NCBI RefSeq assembly: GCF_024713975.1
Contig: NC_091102.1
Span: forward strand, 18,191,501 to 18,255,500
DNA: 64,000 nucleotides
Source: Paralichthys olivaceus
Lineage: Eukaryota; Chordata; Actinopteri; Pleuronectiformes; Paralichthyidae
Reading direction: 5' to 3'
Made by a program: the position numbers and the translations under genes. Each line of letters starts with the position of its first letter. The stretch's first letter is position 1. The notes beneath the pieces were generated by a model. It saw nothing but the letters and a program-made list of their open reading frames with translations, was not told the DNA's origin and made no database searches. This document shows, in pieces, positions 1 through 11,345 of this stretch.

Positions 1-3000
1 CGTATTTTCTGTGGCATACCTTTTTATTTAAGTATCGAAGAATAATATTTTTGACCTCATCTGGAAGCGCAAAGCGATACTTCTGGTAGATGGACGCGTG
101 CTCCTTCCCCTCAAAGAACTGGTGTGTCATGGTGGGGTTTCTTTTAGTCTTGTCAGTTGTGCCTTCTTTGACCTTTGTTCCAGAAGTCCTTGTTGTTTAG
201 TAAAGCTTCTCCTTATTTTTTTATTTCAGCCTCTTGTCTGCCTTTGTTATGTTCCCATTCAATTACGTTTCCAGGACACTCACAGACACTGCACTCCTGC
301 CAACGTTTCACCCAATTCCTGCAAGGTAGTTGAGTCTTTTTAATACCTAACATGCTGGAAAATAATCACTATGTTCAACACAGTTAAGTTACTGAGTAAA
401 TCAAGCTGCAGTGTCAAACAGTGGAGAAAACAAACATTTACAGCCTTGAAGGAAGAGCTGTTTAGAAAAGATATTATACTAGTTGAGAGCTGCATTTGAA
501 ATTAGCAAACTCATGTTGACAGTGAGTCACAGGGACAGGGCCTCTTTCTTACCCCATCATGGCCAAATAATTCTTGCAGAGGGTATTTAACAGCTGCATA
601 CTTACAAAAGGATTAATCATATTCTAGTGGCAACAAGATAACAGGCATGTGACTTTAGTCTGACTGACTAAAACCAACCACCACTATCAACAAATACAAA
701 ACAGAGACAGAACTTTCCATTTTTAGCACATGCACAATGGACATATTTCATTTCATGACATCACAGTCTCTTGCTTATATAGCAAACCATTGCTGCATTT
801 TTATGGCACAGTTTGATTTCTTTTATTTGCAAGGATTTCAGTTTACAGGCGATTGTCTTGTCTTAAATTAACTTTTGAACTTTTGAACTGACTTAAATGG
901 TTGATCAGATTTTAACAAACAACCATGATTTTAAAAATAGATATTTACCCATCACCCTTGCCTGCATGGCATAAAAGTGCAACAGAAACAAAGCACTACA
1001 AATACTATCCTAACAGTCTCTACAAACGTGTGGGGTCACCATGTGAGTGACCTCCAGAAATGGCAGACTAAACCATAAACTGTTAACACTTTATATACAC
1101 TCTACACTTGATAAGGTTTTTAATGACAGGTTCGTGCCAACAGGGTGTACTTCATAAATGACGTGTACATGGTGAGATCTTTACCAAACTTCACATGTGT
1201 GATACATATCCATACATATCTTAGTCACATCAGGTTGACCATATCTACAAGGGTTAGGATTAAGATTAGGTAAGGGTAAGTGTTAGGGTTAGGCATTTAG
1301 TTGTGATGGTTAACTTAGGTTAAGGGCTAGGGAATAGATTATGTCAGTAATTGTCCTCACAACTATGGAGATGTGCATGTGTGTGTGTATATGAGAGGAG
1401 GGGGAAGAAAGAGACAACAGGGGAGAAGGAAAACTAATGGTGGAGCCTTAAGGCCTGTTTTATACGAGGTTTATGTACCCTTACATAAGTAATTTTTCTT
1501 AATCATTGCATTTCTGGCACAAGTTCATATCTGTGTAAACACAATTCATATCAGTCAGAACTACCAGAGATTTGGGATTGTTTATTCATTTTTGCTCAAC
1601 ATTATCTTTGTCTCTTTTTACCCATTTATTTGTCACTAGTGGACAACTGAATGGACATTACTATTTTGGTGAATTCTCTGTGTATGATCCATGCCCATGA
1701 CATAAGAGGCTGCTCCTTGAATCCAATGATAATAAAGATTCTGAATTGTGTTGCAAAGTTGCAAGGGCCCGTCAGTGTTGCATGTTGCTTTAGTCTAAGT
1801 TTAGTTTTCATTCTCTTGACCATTTGCAAAACTGAAAAACATCTTTGTTTTGGCTTGGTTGCCCAGGATGGGCCTCCAGGGTTGTCAAGTGTGTTTAATT
1901 GCTCTTGGGGGATGATGGAGATAATGACCTGTTGACCACTTCCAACTTAATTATTCTGTATTTATAACCTTCGAAAAATAAAGCTTGCAGTGTTCTGCCC
2001 CATGGGCTCTCATTAGAGTCTTGACATCATTAACAGTCACATGGACAGAGTTGGACCATTTCATGTATATTTCTTTTCTTTTAATAAAGATCTCAAGTGA
2101 CACTAATTGCCCAGGTTCTCTAGCACCTGGTGAAGGTACTCAAGGGATCTCGTGATGGGCATTGAAGAGGGCATAGGGAGTAAGAAAAGTCATTGCAGTA
2201 ACCTTACATCACTCATGGAATATGGCCAGTTCTTTTGAAAAGTGTATAGGTTCAAAAAGTTAAAGACTGTGCAAAGTTAAATATCTTTTCTGAGTTCGTC
2301 ACACCAATGACCAAAGTGGTATCAAACACCCAAGCAAATTGTATTGCTTAAAAAGAAGTGTACTAAATAGGGTTCAAAATCATTAAAACTTATGCATTTT
2401 TTGTTTTTACATATATTTAATTAATTACTTGCTGACATGTATGTTAAGAGACAAATGACTGACTTTGCTTTACACAATCTTTAAATATAGTAGATTAACT
2501 CAGACTGGTACAGTGTATACAAATATTGTTGTTGTGCACTTGTTACCAATATCTTACGATGAAGTCTATATGTCTAAGCAGAAATGTCTGTATCAGATAT
2601 CATGCCAAATGTTTTAGATGTGTGTATTTGTTTCATAAACATTTATCTGGTGACTAAGATATGTTTCTCTCATAAGAGTCATACGTCACATTCTAGTCTA
2701 GTCACACTGAATTGAAGGATGAGGGTAGCGTTATTTGATATTACTGCCAGTAGGACAACTGAAAACATTTTAATTAACAATAAATGGACAAATACTAACA
2801 AGCAATGTGTATGTACCCAAGACACATGCTCGGGTATTGGGCTTTGTGTATATGCTCGGGAGACCAACAACCGAATCAAGCTGACAGAAAATCTACAGTA
2901 ACTCAGAACTGTAGTGAGCAGAAAGAAAAAAAAAACATTTTCTTGGCAAAATTTGGGCCCTAAGTACCAATCAATCATGCTCTGTCTGAGTATTACTGGA

Positions 3001-3017
3001 GACCTGATCATCCCTTT
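1..3017. other. Non-coding AT-rich DNA, no gene recognised
   Basis: Short open frames of 60-110 residues occur on both strands, but none shows a family motif or composition typical of coding DNA. A degenerate TTAGGG-like patch lies at 1251-1335. Otherwise I see nothing I can name. Confidence 0.6.
1251..1335 (+). repeat. Degenerate TTAGGG-like interspersed repeat
   Basis: The stretch has several variants of GGGTTAGG, TTAGGGTTAGG and TAAGGGTAAG, followed by a GTCCTCAC patch and a short GT run. This combination is common in fish interspersed repeats. It is too short and irregular to be a working telomere. Confidence 0.5.
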
Positions 3018-3364
3018 GAAGGTTCACTGTGTAAGATTCAGGTGAACGAGAGAAACTGAAAATGAAATGATCCTAGTCATGTTTTCACTAGTGTACAAAT
3101 TGTTGATTTCTTTACTCTTAAGTGGGCACTTTATATTTAAATATTTAATATTTACATTCAGGGTGGGTCATCTTTATGTGGCTGTCATTTTTTTCACAGT
3201 TGCCCAAGCTGGACTAACTAAAAACCAGTCTGAGTTTTTATGAAAACTGAAGGCTACCACAGGTTATCTCTCATGTTGGAAGGGGAGAGTGAGGTGAGGT
3301 GTATCCAGCTGCAACATGACACTTCACTGATGGATGTCACTAACTTCTACACACTAAACCTTTA
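3018..3364 (+). mobile_element. MITE family 1, copy 1
   Basis: A non-autonomous element of about 350 bp. It starts GAAGGTTCACTGTGTAAGAT and ends with a TTCTACACACTAAACCTT-like inverted end. It is homologous to the elements at 27411, 50481 and, in the opposite orientation, 6395. The internal GGGTGAGGTGAGG-like block and the final GATGTCACTAA are shared. No protein is encoded. I do not assign a superfamily. Confidence 0.75.
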
Positions 3365-3393
3365 AGGCTACAATGTACTATCTTCTACCGAGT

Positions 3394-3845
3394 AGTTCCT
3401 GCACGGTAATGCACCATGTATAACATCTTCTCAAACTTGTTTCATAAACATGATAATGAGTTCAGTGAACTCAGTCGACCTGTCCAGCCACCATATCTTA
3501 ATCTAACAGAAAACCTCTATGGTGTAGTCAAATAACAGCAGCATGGGAACATGGTCTCACATACATGAATGCGAAGTGATTATTGTAAAAGTTGAGTGTC
3601 ATCCCACAATTTGCCTCACCACAGGAAGCAAATGTTTTATTTTATATATGTTCACCACTGATAAATATGCATGTACGTGTGACAGTGCCCTGAATGTTCA
3701 GCTGGCAGATTATCTGATGCAGTCATGTCAACATGGAGCAGGAACTTTTCCAAAATTGTGTGAACTAAATGCCATTAATAATTGAAGTAATTTAGAGAGC
3801 AGAGGGAGGCCCTACTACCCTAGGTATTAGTATGGTGTTCCTCAC
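3394..3845 (+). mobile_element. Tc1/mariner-like transposon relic, transposase 3' part
   Basis: In one frame around 3450-3530 the translation reads FSELSRPVQPPYLNLTENLY, which resembles the Tc1-type transposase signature PAQSPDLNPxENLW. Downstream, 3700-3840 matches the expected end of the same element: a GTCATGTCAACATGGAGCAG stretch, then GGGAGGCCCTAC and TATTAGTATGGTGTTCCT. About 100 bp between the two parts does not fit, so the copy is rearranged. It is 5' truncated and dead as a transposase gene. Assignment rests on remembered fish Tc1-like sequence. Confidence 0.65.
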
Positions 3846-4097
3846 AGAGTCATGGGGTGTATAAACTTAAGTGTATCCCAGATCTTTGAAGTAGATTGTG
3901 CTGACAATATGTTTTATACACAACTCCACATTGACGCTGAGGATACAATTGACCAGACATATTCACTGTCAACTTTGTCTTGATATGCCAGTAAAGTTGG
4001 TAGAAAATTTGTGCAGAGGTACAGTAATTTGTTTTCTACATAGTAAGTGTTATGATCAGAAAAAAAGGTTTTAATCCTAAAGAGAAAATGTTTTTCC
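3846..4097. other. Unassigned intergenic DNA
   Basis: AT-rich spacer between the Tc1-like relic and the duplicated 5' flank of OR1. I see nothing recognisable in it. Confidence 0.5.
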
Positions 4098-4484
4098 CTC
4101 CCCACGGACTGTGATGCCTGTGATGATGTAATAACAGTGTGTGTGTGACAAGTTAAAGAAGCTCTCAGCTGCTATGGTGAAACCACAGTGGTTACCTTCC
4201 CTGACACAGACCACACACAGCCAGCTTGAGGATCATTTGGGAGCAGAGTGAACTAAAAGACTTGGTTCTGATTGAACTTTCTTACTTATTGATGGTATTT
4301 ATTTCTACATGTTTACATACATAAATACTTCTACCTCATAATTGTATTGGATCATTTATCACAGTAACTGCCTGAATAAGTGACTAAACAGGTAAAAGGA
4401 AGGGGCAGCTGCATTGTAACTACTGAAGATGAGACTGTAGAGTTTTCTCATCACTGACCCCCTCTGGCTCTTTCTATGAGGTAA
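4098..4484 (+). promoter_or_regulatory. 5' flank of OR1, duplicated upstream of OR2
   Basis: This block is nearly identical to 7731-8110 upstream of OR2, so about 390 bp upstream was duplicated with the gene and should contain the proximal promoter. It has a short GT run, a GGCAGCTGCATTG patch and the shared sequence right up to the ATG. It lacks the CCACTGATTGG motif found upstream of OR3 and the later cluster. Confidence 0.5.
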
Positions 4485-5432
4485 ATGGAAAACAATACTA
4501 ATCCCCCTTATTTTAACCTCACCATGTTTGTGAACTTAGGCAGCTACCGCTACCCAACCTTTGTCTTGTGTTTGTTGCTGTATGCATTTACTGTCTCAGC
4601 TAATCTTGTAATAATACTGGCAATATCACAAGAGAAGAAATTACATGAGCCCATGTATATTTTCATTATGTGCCTCTCTATTAACTCTATGTACGGCTCT
4701 GCTGGCTTCTTCCTCAGATTTCTCAGAGACCTTTTGTCTGATACTCATATGATCTCACGGTCGGCATGTTTCACTCAGGTCTACATCATTTACACCTATG
4801 CATCCTATGAGCTCACCATTTTAGGCATTATGGCTTATGATCGATATGTCGCTGTATGTCAACCTTTGCACTACCACAACAAAATAACATTGAAGGTGGT
4901 GTCTAAGTTGATTTTATTAGCATGGATTTATCCATCCATTTCTGTTGGAGTCTGTGTTTATCTGTCCTCCAGGCTTCCTTTGTGTGGCAATAAGATACCA
5001 AAGGTGTTTTGTGCAAACTGGCCTGTCGTAAAACTGTCATGTGTTGCTACTGTGATCAATAACCTTGTTGGCATGCTTGTTTCCACAAGCACAGTCTTTC
5101 TTCCCCTGGCTTTTGTCTTGTATACATATGTACGCATTTTTTGTGTGTGTAGAAAACGCACTTCCAAATTCAAGGGCAAAGTCATACAAAGCTGTGTGCC
5201 ACACATTGTTACATTTGTCAATTATTCCATCACTGTGTTTTGTGACGTTGCCCTCAGCAGAATTAATGTTGAAGAGCTGAATCCATTTCTGGGTGTAATT
5301 CTGTCACTTGAGTTTGTTGCAATTCCTCCGATTCTGAATCCTCTTGTGTATGGCCTGAAGTTACCAGAAATTAGGAAAATTATAACAAGAATGCTCTCCT
5401 GCTCAAAACATGACAAAGAAGCTAAACCTTAG
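4485..5432 (+). CDS. Olfactory receptor OR1, delta-like
   Basis: Intact single-exon odorant receptor of 315 residues, a typical length for fish ORs. It is a seven-helix plasma-membrane GPCR expected to act in olfactory cilia. Visible features are N-glycosylation sites N3-N-T and N11-L-T, AN in TM1 (39-40, where GN is common), LHEPMY (53-58), the TM3-top cysteine C95, MAYDRYVAVC (116-125), the loop-2 cysteines in LPLCGNK and VFCANW, and PPILNPLVYG in TM7. The start is the first ATG of the frame and is shared with OR2. OR2, 3.6 kb downstream, is a recent duplicate. The two proteins differ at 17 positions by hand count, 16 of them from TM4 to TM6. Ligand unknown. The delta-group placement is from family memory. 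Confidence 0.93.
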   Translation: MENNTNPPYFNLTMFVNLGSYRYPTFVLCLLLYAFTVSANLVIILAISQEKKLHEPMYIFIMCLSINSMYGSAGFFLRFLRDLLSDTHMISRSACFTQVYIIYTYASYELTILGIMAYDRYVAVCQPLHYHNKITLKVVSKLILLAWIYPSISVGVCVYLSSRLPLCGNKIPKVFCANWPVVKLSCVATVINNLVGMLVSTSTVFLPLAFVLYTYVRIFCVCRKRTSKFKGKVIQSCVPHIVTFVNYSITVFCDVALSRINVEELNPFLGVILSLEFVAIPPILNPLVYGLKLPEIRKIITRMLSCSKHDKEAKP

Positions 5433-5809
5433 AAATAAGATGATTATAATGTCCTTTTTGACTTACTAATTATGTTACCTTACTAATTATAAGTACGTAT
5501 TATGAATGTTGTGAATACTTGGCTTTATATTTGTGGACAACCTTTTCCTTTAATCAATTACAGAAACAAAATACAAAAATGTAAATAATGAATAAAAAAT
5601 AATTTGTTGATTCATGAATAAAGTGATGAAAAGTGGTGTGAGAGATAAAAGTCATCGGGAAAAAATTGGAATCATCTGTAAAAGAGCCACACTGATAGTG
5701 GAGTAAAGATGACCTGCAATTAACTGAAATAAAATTCATAACAATAATTAAATGAATACATTTATTATTGTGATTGTGTCAAGGAACAAGGTGAAGTAAA
5801 ATTTCAAAA
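5433..5809 (+). repeat. 3' flank of OR1, homologous to 9059-9380
   Basis: AT-rich 3' flank that aligns with the DNA after OR2: a shared ATAATGTCCTT, GTGAATACTTGGCT and a GATGAAAAGTG block. It is more diverged than the coding region. The duplication therefore includes about 350 bp of 3' DNA and ends where a LINE begins in each copy. Confidence 0.6.
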
Positions 5810-7140
5810 TACTTTTAAAATCTATCTTAGATTCTCACTTTACATTTAAAAAACATGTGACCAAAGTAGGAACAAGATGTTAAATTTGGATTATCTAATT
5901 GTAGGATTATAAAACTGTATATTCCGCTACAGGAAGCCAAATTATACTTGCATGGGATGATACTTTCTCATTTTAATTATTGTATGACCAGCTGGTCTCA
6001 AACTGGAGTTACTACATTAAGGCCAATTGAATTACTTCATAAACAAACATTGAACTCCTGGATAAAAAGCCTAATAGCTACCATCATTGTAACATTATTG
6101 TCAAGTATAATTTATTCAGTTTGGACAGCTTCAAACAATAAACAGATATATGGCTGATGTTTAAAACTCTTAATGGACTAGCTCCTCCTCCCCTAAGTGT
6201 TTACATTACAACTAAGAATAAGGACTGGAGTTTAACAAGGTCAGTAACCAGAGGAGACTGTTGTGTTCCATACAGACACAGTACATTTGTCAATTCTGTA
6301 TTTTCAGTGAGAGCCTCAAAAATCTGGAATAGACTCCCTATCAGAAACTATACCAATTACTACACTTTTTAAATTTTAATTGAAATATTATTTACAGGTA
6401 CAGTGTGTAGAATCTTGTGACATCTAGTGTTGAAATTGCATGTTGCAGCTCAACACCCCTCACCTCACCCTCTCCTTCCAAACATGAAAAACAAACTGTG
6501 GTAGCCTTCTGTTGTCATAAAAACTCAGAAGGTGTTTAGTTTGTCCAGTCTGAACAACAGTAAAAAACATGGCAGCCTCCGTAGAGAGGACCCCCTCGAT
6601 GTAAATATAAAGTATTTAAATATAAAGGGCCTTTTCTGGGGTAAAGAAAACTACAATTCATACAATTTAGATGAAATGAACTAGTGAAAACATCATGAGG
6701 ATTATTCTACATTAAATTTCTGCCAATAGATCCTTTTCACTTAAATCTTACACACTGGACCTTTAAAATCTAAGCAAATCTGTACACATGAGTAATGCTC
6801 CCAAGTGGATTGTTTGCCTTGATGTCCTCTAAGATGTTGTGTATGCTAACATTGGAGTATCATTTTATTAATATGTTCTGAGAAACAATATTAGTATGTT
6901 TCTTTTTTTCTTTCTCCTTTTTCCTTAACTATATTTTATTTACGACACTAAGTTACTGTCTTGTATGTGCTATATTGTGTTTCATATGACACCTTTTAAT
7001 GTACCTTTCAATCGTCCTACTGCTCAGGGACTACAGGTGCAAATTAGCTCCTACAGCTAACCTTGGCACATTTACATTGATTGTAAAATTGATGTTGATC
7101 AATGTGCATTGTCCCTGATTAAATAATAAATTGATTGATT
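5810..7140 (+). mobile_element. LINE fragment (reverse transcriptase C-terminal part and 3' UTR), interrupted by a MITE
   Basis: Broken frames give MILSHFNYCMTSWSQT at about 5950 and FKTLNGLAPPPLS, FSVRASKIWNRLP at 6160-6345. These match the conserved C-terminal region after the RT domain in fish non-LTR retrotransposons (HMILSHLSYCLTSWSQ, LAPPPLSEF, FSVRA.. WN.IP). The 3' UTR at 7010-7140 has CTGCTCAGGGACTACAGG, TGTGCATTGTCCCTG and a TTGATTGATT tail, typical of such an element. A MITE sits inside at 6395-6774. The element is 5' truncated, with frameshifts and internal loss. The clade is not assigned with confidence. Confidence 0.75.
6395..6774 (-). mobile_element. MITE family 1, copy 2, inserted in a LINE
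   Basis: Inverted copy of the family seen at 3018, 27411 and 50481. It begins AGGTACAGTGTGTAGAAT and ends TCTTACACACTGGACCTTT, so the two ends are inverted repeats. LINE coding remnants continue on both sides, which makes it a later insertion into the LINE. Confidence 0.75.
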
Positions 7141-7730
7141 AGGCAAAACCTGGTCATTGTGCTGTCGGGGCTCCTGCTGCATACAGGTGGATGGGTTGTT
7201 TTTGTGCCTCGCTACCTAAAGCAAAGGCTCAGAGACCTGCTGCTATATGAATATCTCAATAGTTGACCTGCTGCTATATGAATATCTCAATAGTTGACCT
7301 GCTGCTATATGAATATCTCAATAGTTGACCTGCTGGAGAGTTCCTCCACCTGTATGTGAAAGGTATCTGAGGCTTGACCATTGTTCAAGTCTGTGCTGCG
7401 GCTGCAGCTGGACCCTTCTCTCTAGATTACCTCTGAGGAGGAAGTGGAAGCAGGTGCTCCCTCACAGGTCCCCGGACAACTGAAGTGGCCACGAACGTTC
7501 TTTGAAACAATATTATTACCATAATAATAATTACTCAAGTTTAACCACATTAATGTGATCACCCTATATGATGGGTGCCACACTGGCATTTATTTGATTT
7601 TATAATGTTACAGTGGCACACGGCATAAACAATTTTTAAGAGCGACCTATCTTTTAAAAACATTTGATATGATCAGTAAAATATTTTAATGTTAGAAGCC
7701 AAATTGATTTTCACATTTTTTATGTCCAGT
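7141..7730. other. Spacer with a short tandem repeat
   Basis: Non-coding DNA between the LINE tail and the OR2 5' flank. Apart from the 31-bp tandem repeat at 7234-7335 I see no recognisable feature. Confidence 0.5.
7234..7335 (+). repeat. Tandem repeat, 31-bp unit, 3.3 copies
   Basis: Three perfect copies of a unit starting GACCTGCTGCTATATG lie at 7234-7264, 7265-7295 and 7296-7326, then a partial GACCTGCTG. Identity between copies implies recent expansion. Confidence 0.95.
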
Positions 7731-8110
7731 TTCCCTGCGGACTGTGATGATGTAATAACAGTGTGTGTGTGACAAGTTAAAGAGGCTCTCAGCTGCTATG
7801 GTGAAACCACAGTGGGTACCTTCCCTGACACAGACCACACACAGCCAGCTTGAGGATCATTTGGGAGCAGAGTGAACTAAAAGACTTGGTTCTGATTGAA
7901 CTTTCTTACTTATTGATGGTATTTATTTCTACATGTTTACATACATATATGTACTTCTACCTCATAATTGTATTGGATCATTTATCACAGTAACTGCCTG
8001 AATAAGTGACTAAACAGGTAAAAGGAAGGGGCAGCTGCATTGTAACTACTGAAGATGAGACTGTAGAGTTTTCTCATCACTGACCCCCTCTGGCTCTTTC
8101 TATGAGGTAA
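7731..8110 (+). promoter_or_regulatory. 5' flank of OR2, copy of the OR1 flank
   Basis: Near-identical copy of 4098-4484, with a few substitutions and a 10-bp length difference near its start. It presumably carries the same promoter as OR1. Confidence 0.5.
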
Positions 8111-9058
8111 ATGGAAAACAATACTAATCCCCCTTATTTTAACCTCACCATGTTTGTGAACTTAGGCAGCTACCGCTACCCAACATTTGTCTTGTGTTTG
8201 TTGCTGTATGCATTTATTGTCTCAGCTAATCTTGTAATAATACTGGCAATATCACAAGAGAAGAAATTACATGAGCCCATGTATATTTTCATTATGTGCC
8301 TCTCTATTAACTCTATGTACGGCTCTGCTGGCTTCTTCCTCAGATTTCTCAGAGACCTTTTGTCTGATACTCATATGATCTCACGGTCGGCATGTTTCAC
8401 TCAGGTCTACATCATTTACACCTATGCATCCTATGAGCTCACCATTTTAGGCATTATGGCTTATGATCGATATGTCGCTGTATGTCAACCTTTGCACTAC
8501 CACAACAAAATAACATTGAAGGTGGTGTCTAAGTCTATTGTGTTAGCATTGTTTTTTCCAGCCATTTCTGTTGGAGTCTGTGTTTATCTGTCCTCCAGGC
8601 TTCCTTTGTGTGGCAATAAGATACCAAAGGTGTTTTGTGCAAACTGGCCTGTCGTAAAACTGTCATGTGTTGCTACTGTGATCAATAACCTTGTTGGCAT
8701 GCTTCTGACTACAAGCACAGTCTTTCTTCCCCTGGCTTTTGTCCTGTATACATATGTACAAATTATTTTTGTGTGTAGAAAACGCATTTCCAAATTCAAG
8801 GGCAAAGTCATACAAAGCTGTGTGCCACACATTGTCACGTTTGTCAGTTTTTCCATCACTGTGTTTTGTGACATTTCCCTCAGCAGAATTAATGTTGAAG
8901 AGCTGAATCCATTTCTGGGTGTAATTCTGTCACTTGAGTTTGTTGCAATTCCTCCAATTCTGAATCCTCTTGTGTATGGCCTGAAGTTACCAGAAATTAG
9001 GAAAATTATAACAAGAATGCTCTCCTGCTCAAAACATGACAAAGAAGCTAAACCTTAG
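8111..9058 (+). CDS. Olfactory receptor OR2, duplicate of OR1
   Basis: Intact 315-residue single-exon odorant GPCR, sister to OR1. Residues 1-140 differ from OR1 only at residue 36 (I here, T in OR1). The rest of the differences fall in four clusters: TM4 (SIVLALFFPA for LILLAWIYPS), TM5 (LLTTST for LVSTST), the TM5/loop-3 edge (QIIFVCRKRI for RIFCVCRKRT) and TM6 (SFSITVFCDIS for NYSITVFCDVA). All OR hallmarks are kept: LHEPMY, MAYDRYVAVC, the loop-2 cysteines and NPLVYG. The change pattern suggests altered ligand range or conversion from a third gene. Start codon and flanks match OR1. Confidence 0.93.
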   Translation: MENNTNPPYFNLTMFVNLGSYRYPTFVLCLLLYAFIVSANLVIILAISQEKKLHEPMYIFIMCLSINSMYGSAGFFLRFLRDLLSDTHMISRSACFTQVYIIYTYASYELTILGIMAYDRYVAVCQPLHYHNKITLKVVSKSIVLALFFPAISVGVCVYLSSRLPLCGNKIPKVFCANWPVVKLSCVATVINNLVGMLLTTSTVFLPLAFVLYTYVQIIFVCRKRISKFKGKVIQSCVPHIVTFVSFSITVFCDISLSRINVEELNPFLGVILSLEFVAIPPILNPLVYGLKLPEIRKIITRMLSCSKHDKEAKP

Positions 9059-9399
9059 AAATAAGGTGAATATAATGTCCTTGTAACTTACAAATTATTT
9101 TATTACACTAAGGATGATTAAATATTATGAATATTGTGAATACTTGGCTCAATATTTGTGGAGTTTGAGATAAAGGTATTTTTCCTGTCTATCAATTAAA
9201 CAAACAACTGTGTAAAAATGAACACAAAATGCATTGTTGATTGATGGACAAAAGAGCGATGAAAAGTGTTTTTGAGTGAAATAAAAGTCATAATAATACT
9301 TCATGACAATTATTTAATGAATGCATGTATTATTGTAGTTATGACAAGGGACAAGATGAAATCATATTTCTATTTAATTCAAGTTAAACCTTCAATGTA
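9059..9399 (+). repeat. 3' flank of OR2, homologous to the OR1 3' flank
   Basis: AT-rich DNA aligning with 5433-5809 until about 9375, where an L2-type LINE takes over. No gene seen. Confidence 0.55.
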
Positions 9400-11345
9400 T
9401 CCACTTTAAAAGGCTGTTCCTCCCCGAACCAACTGGAACCTCTTTCATAGTCTCGATTTAGAGGAGGACGCAGTACTATTACAGACTATATTAACTTTTG
9501 TAAAGATAATGTGTTCACCCAACTATGCATTCAAACACTAGTTGATAACTTTGTTAACTTTGTTAACTTTGTTAATAGTACAGCAGCTTCATTTAAAAAC
9601 AACCCTTGATGCTGTCGCCCCTCTAAAAAAAAAGAAAGTATATCAGAGGAGATTAGCTTCTTTACAAATAAAATTATAACCATCAGGGATAAAATCCACC
9701 ACCTCCTCCCCATGAATAGCACATACAAAGATACATTTTCTGGTCCTGAAACCATAGAACCAGATTTATGTTTGAACCAATTTTCTTCTATTGATCTTCC
9801 TGAACTGACCTTATTAGTTTCATTATGTAAACCAACAACTTGTCAATTAGACTCTGTCCCAACTGGACTTTTTAAGGAAGTTTTCCCCCTGATTGACAGT
9901 TCCTTATTAAATCAGATTAACATGTATTTGTTAACAGGCTATGTATCACAAGCTTTTAAGGTAGCTGTTATTAAACCTCTGCTTAAAAAGCTTACGCTTG
10001 ATCCAGAAGTTTTTAACTAATTATAGACCCATATCAAAGCTGCCCTTCATTTCAAAAATCCTACAAAAAGCTGTTGCTAACCAGCTGTGTGATTACTTAG
10101 ATAGTAACGGCTTGCTGGACAAATTCCAGTCAGGATTTAGAATCCATCACAACACAGAAACAGCACTATTGAAAGTCACTAATGACCTTTTCATGGCCTC
10201 AGATGATGGACTTGTCTCTGTGCTCGTCTAGTTGGATCTTAGTGCAGCATTTGACAACATAGATCATAGGATCTTGTTACAGAGACTAGAACAACGTATG
10301 GGGATCAGTGGAACTGCACTAGACTTAAATCATATTTATCAGATAGATTTCAATTTGTTAACATGAACAAAGACCCCTCCATGCACATGCAAGTTAGTCA
10401 TGGAGTTCCACAAGGTTCTGTCCTTGGACAGATACTCTTCACCTTATACATGCTCCCCTTAGGCAACATCGTGAGAAAGCACCCCATACACTACTATTGT
10501 TACACAGACGACACCCAGCTGTACATTTCTATGAAGCATGATGAATCTAATCACTTAGTTCAACTTCAGGAATGTCTCAAGAACATCAAGGCCTGGATGA
10601 CCCAAAACGTCTTACTTCTAAATTCAGACAAAACTAAGGTCGTTGTAATTGGCCCTAAACATCTTAGAGAATCACTGTCTGAACAGATAGTTACCTTGGA
10701 TGGTGTCAGTTTGGCCTCCAGCTCAACTGTGAGGAACCTTGGAGTCAAATTTGACCAGGACATGTCATTTGACCCACATATAAAACAAGTCTCTAGGACA
10801 GCTTCCTTCCACCTACGCAATATTAAGAAAATTAGAAACATCCTGTCTCAGAAGGATGCTGAAAAACTAGTCCACGCATTTGTTACCTCTAGATTAGATT
10901 ACTGTAATTCCTTATTATCAGGATGCCCCAGGAAATCTGTAAAAAGTCTCCAGACCAAAATGCCGCAGCACGAGTGCTGACAGGAACTAGAGGGAGAGAT
11001 CATATTACTCCTGTCTTAGCTTCTCTACATTGGCTCCCTGTAAAATTCAGAATAGATTTCAAGATCCTGCTCCTCACATTTAAAGCCCTCAACAATCAAG
11101 CCCCTTCATATACCAAAGACCTGATAACACCATATTATCCAAATAGATCACTTCGTTCTCAAAACACAGGCTCTCTAGTGGTTCCAAGAGTCTGTAAGAG
11201 TAGAACAGGAGGTAGAGCATTCAGCTACCAGGCTCCTCCTGTGGAACCAACTCCCACTCTCGGTTCGGGAGGCAGACACCATCTCGTCATTTAAAGTTAA
11301 ACTTAAAACGTTCCTTTTCGATAAAGCCTATAGTTAGTTCTGGAT
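9400..11345 (+). mobile_element. L2/CR1-type LINE, 5'-truncated reverse transcriptase gene, broken
   Basis: Consecutive broken frames follow the order of an L2/CR1-type RT protein: KPTTCQLDSVPTGLFKEV (9830), [14 protein letters not shown] (9950), [19 protein letters not shown] (10020), [18 protein letters not shown] (10127), LDLSAAFDNIDHRIL (10235), VSHGVPQGSVLG (10395), the catalytic box YTDD (10500; usually YADD), LNSDKTKVVVIGPK (10620), SRLDYCNSLLSGCP (10890), then LASLHWLPVKFRIDFKILL (11010) and GGRAFSYQAP (11215). The endonuclease and any ORF1 are missing. I see at least one in-frame stop (near 10229) and several frameshifts (for example near 10005, 10330 and 10950), so it is inactive. 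Three copies of a 9-bp AACTTTGTT unit lie at 9547-9573. Confidence 0.88.

Noticed and set aside
98-343. 81-residue frame at the window start
   Set aside because: No motif, no homologue recognised, and no coding context.
1251-1335. Telomere or internal telomeric array
   Set aside because: Too short and irregular; typical of a fish interspersed repeat.
2679-3011. Antisense 110-residue frame
   Set aside because: Low-complexity hydrophobic translation of AT-rich DNA; no recognisable family.
9531-9755. Antisense frame with KLTKLTKLT repeats
   Set aside because: Produced by the AACTTTGTT tandem unit within the LINE.
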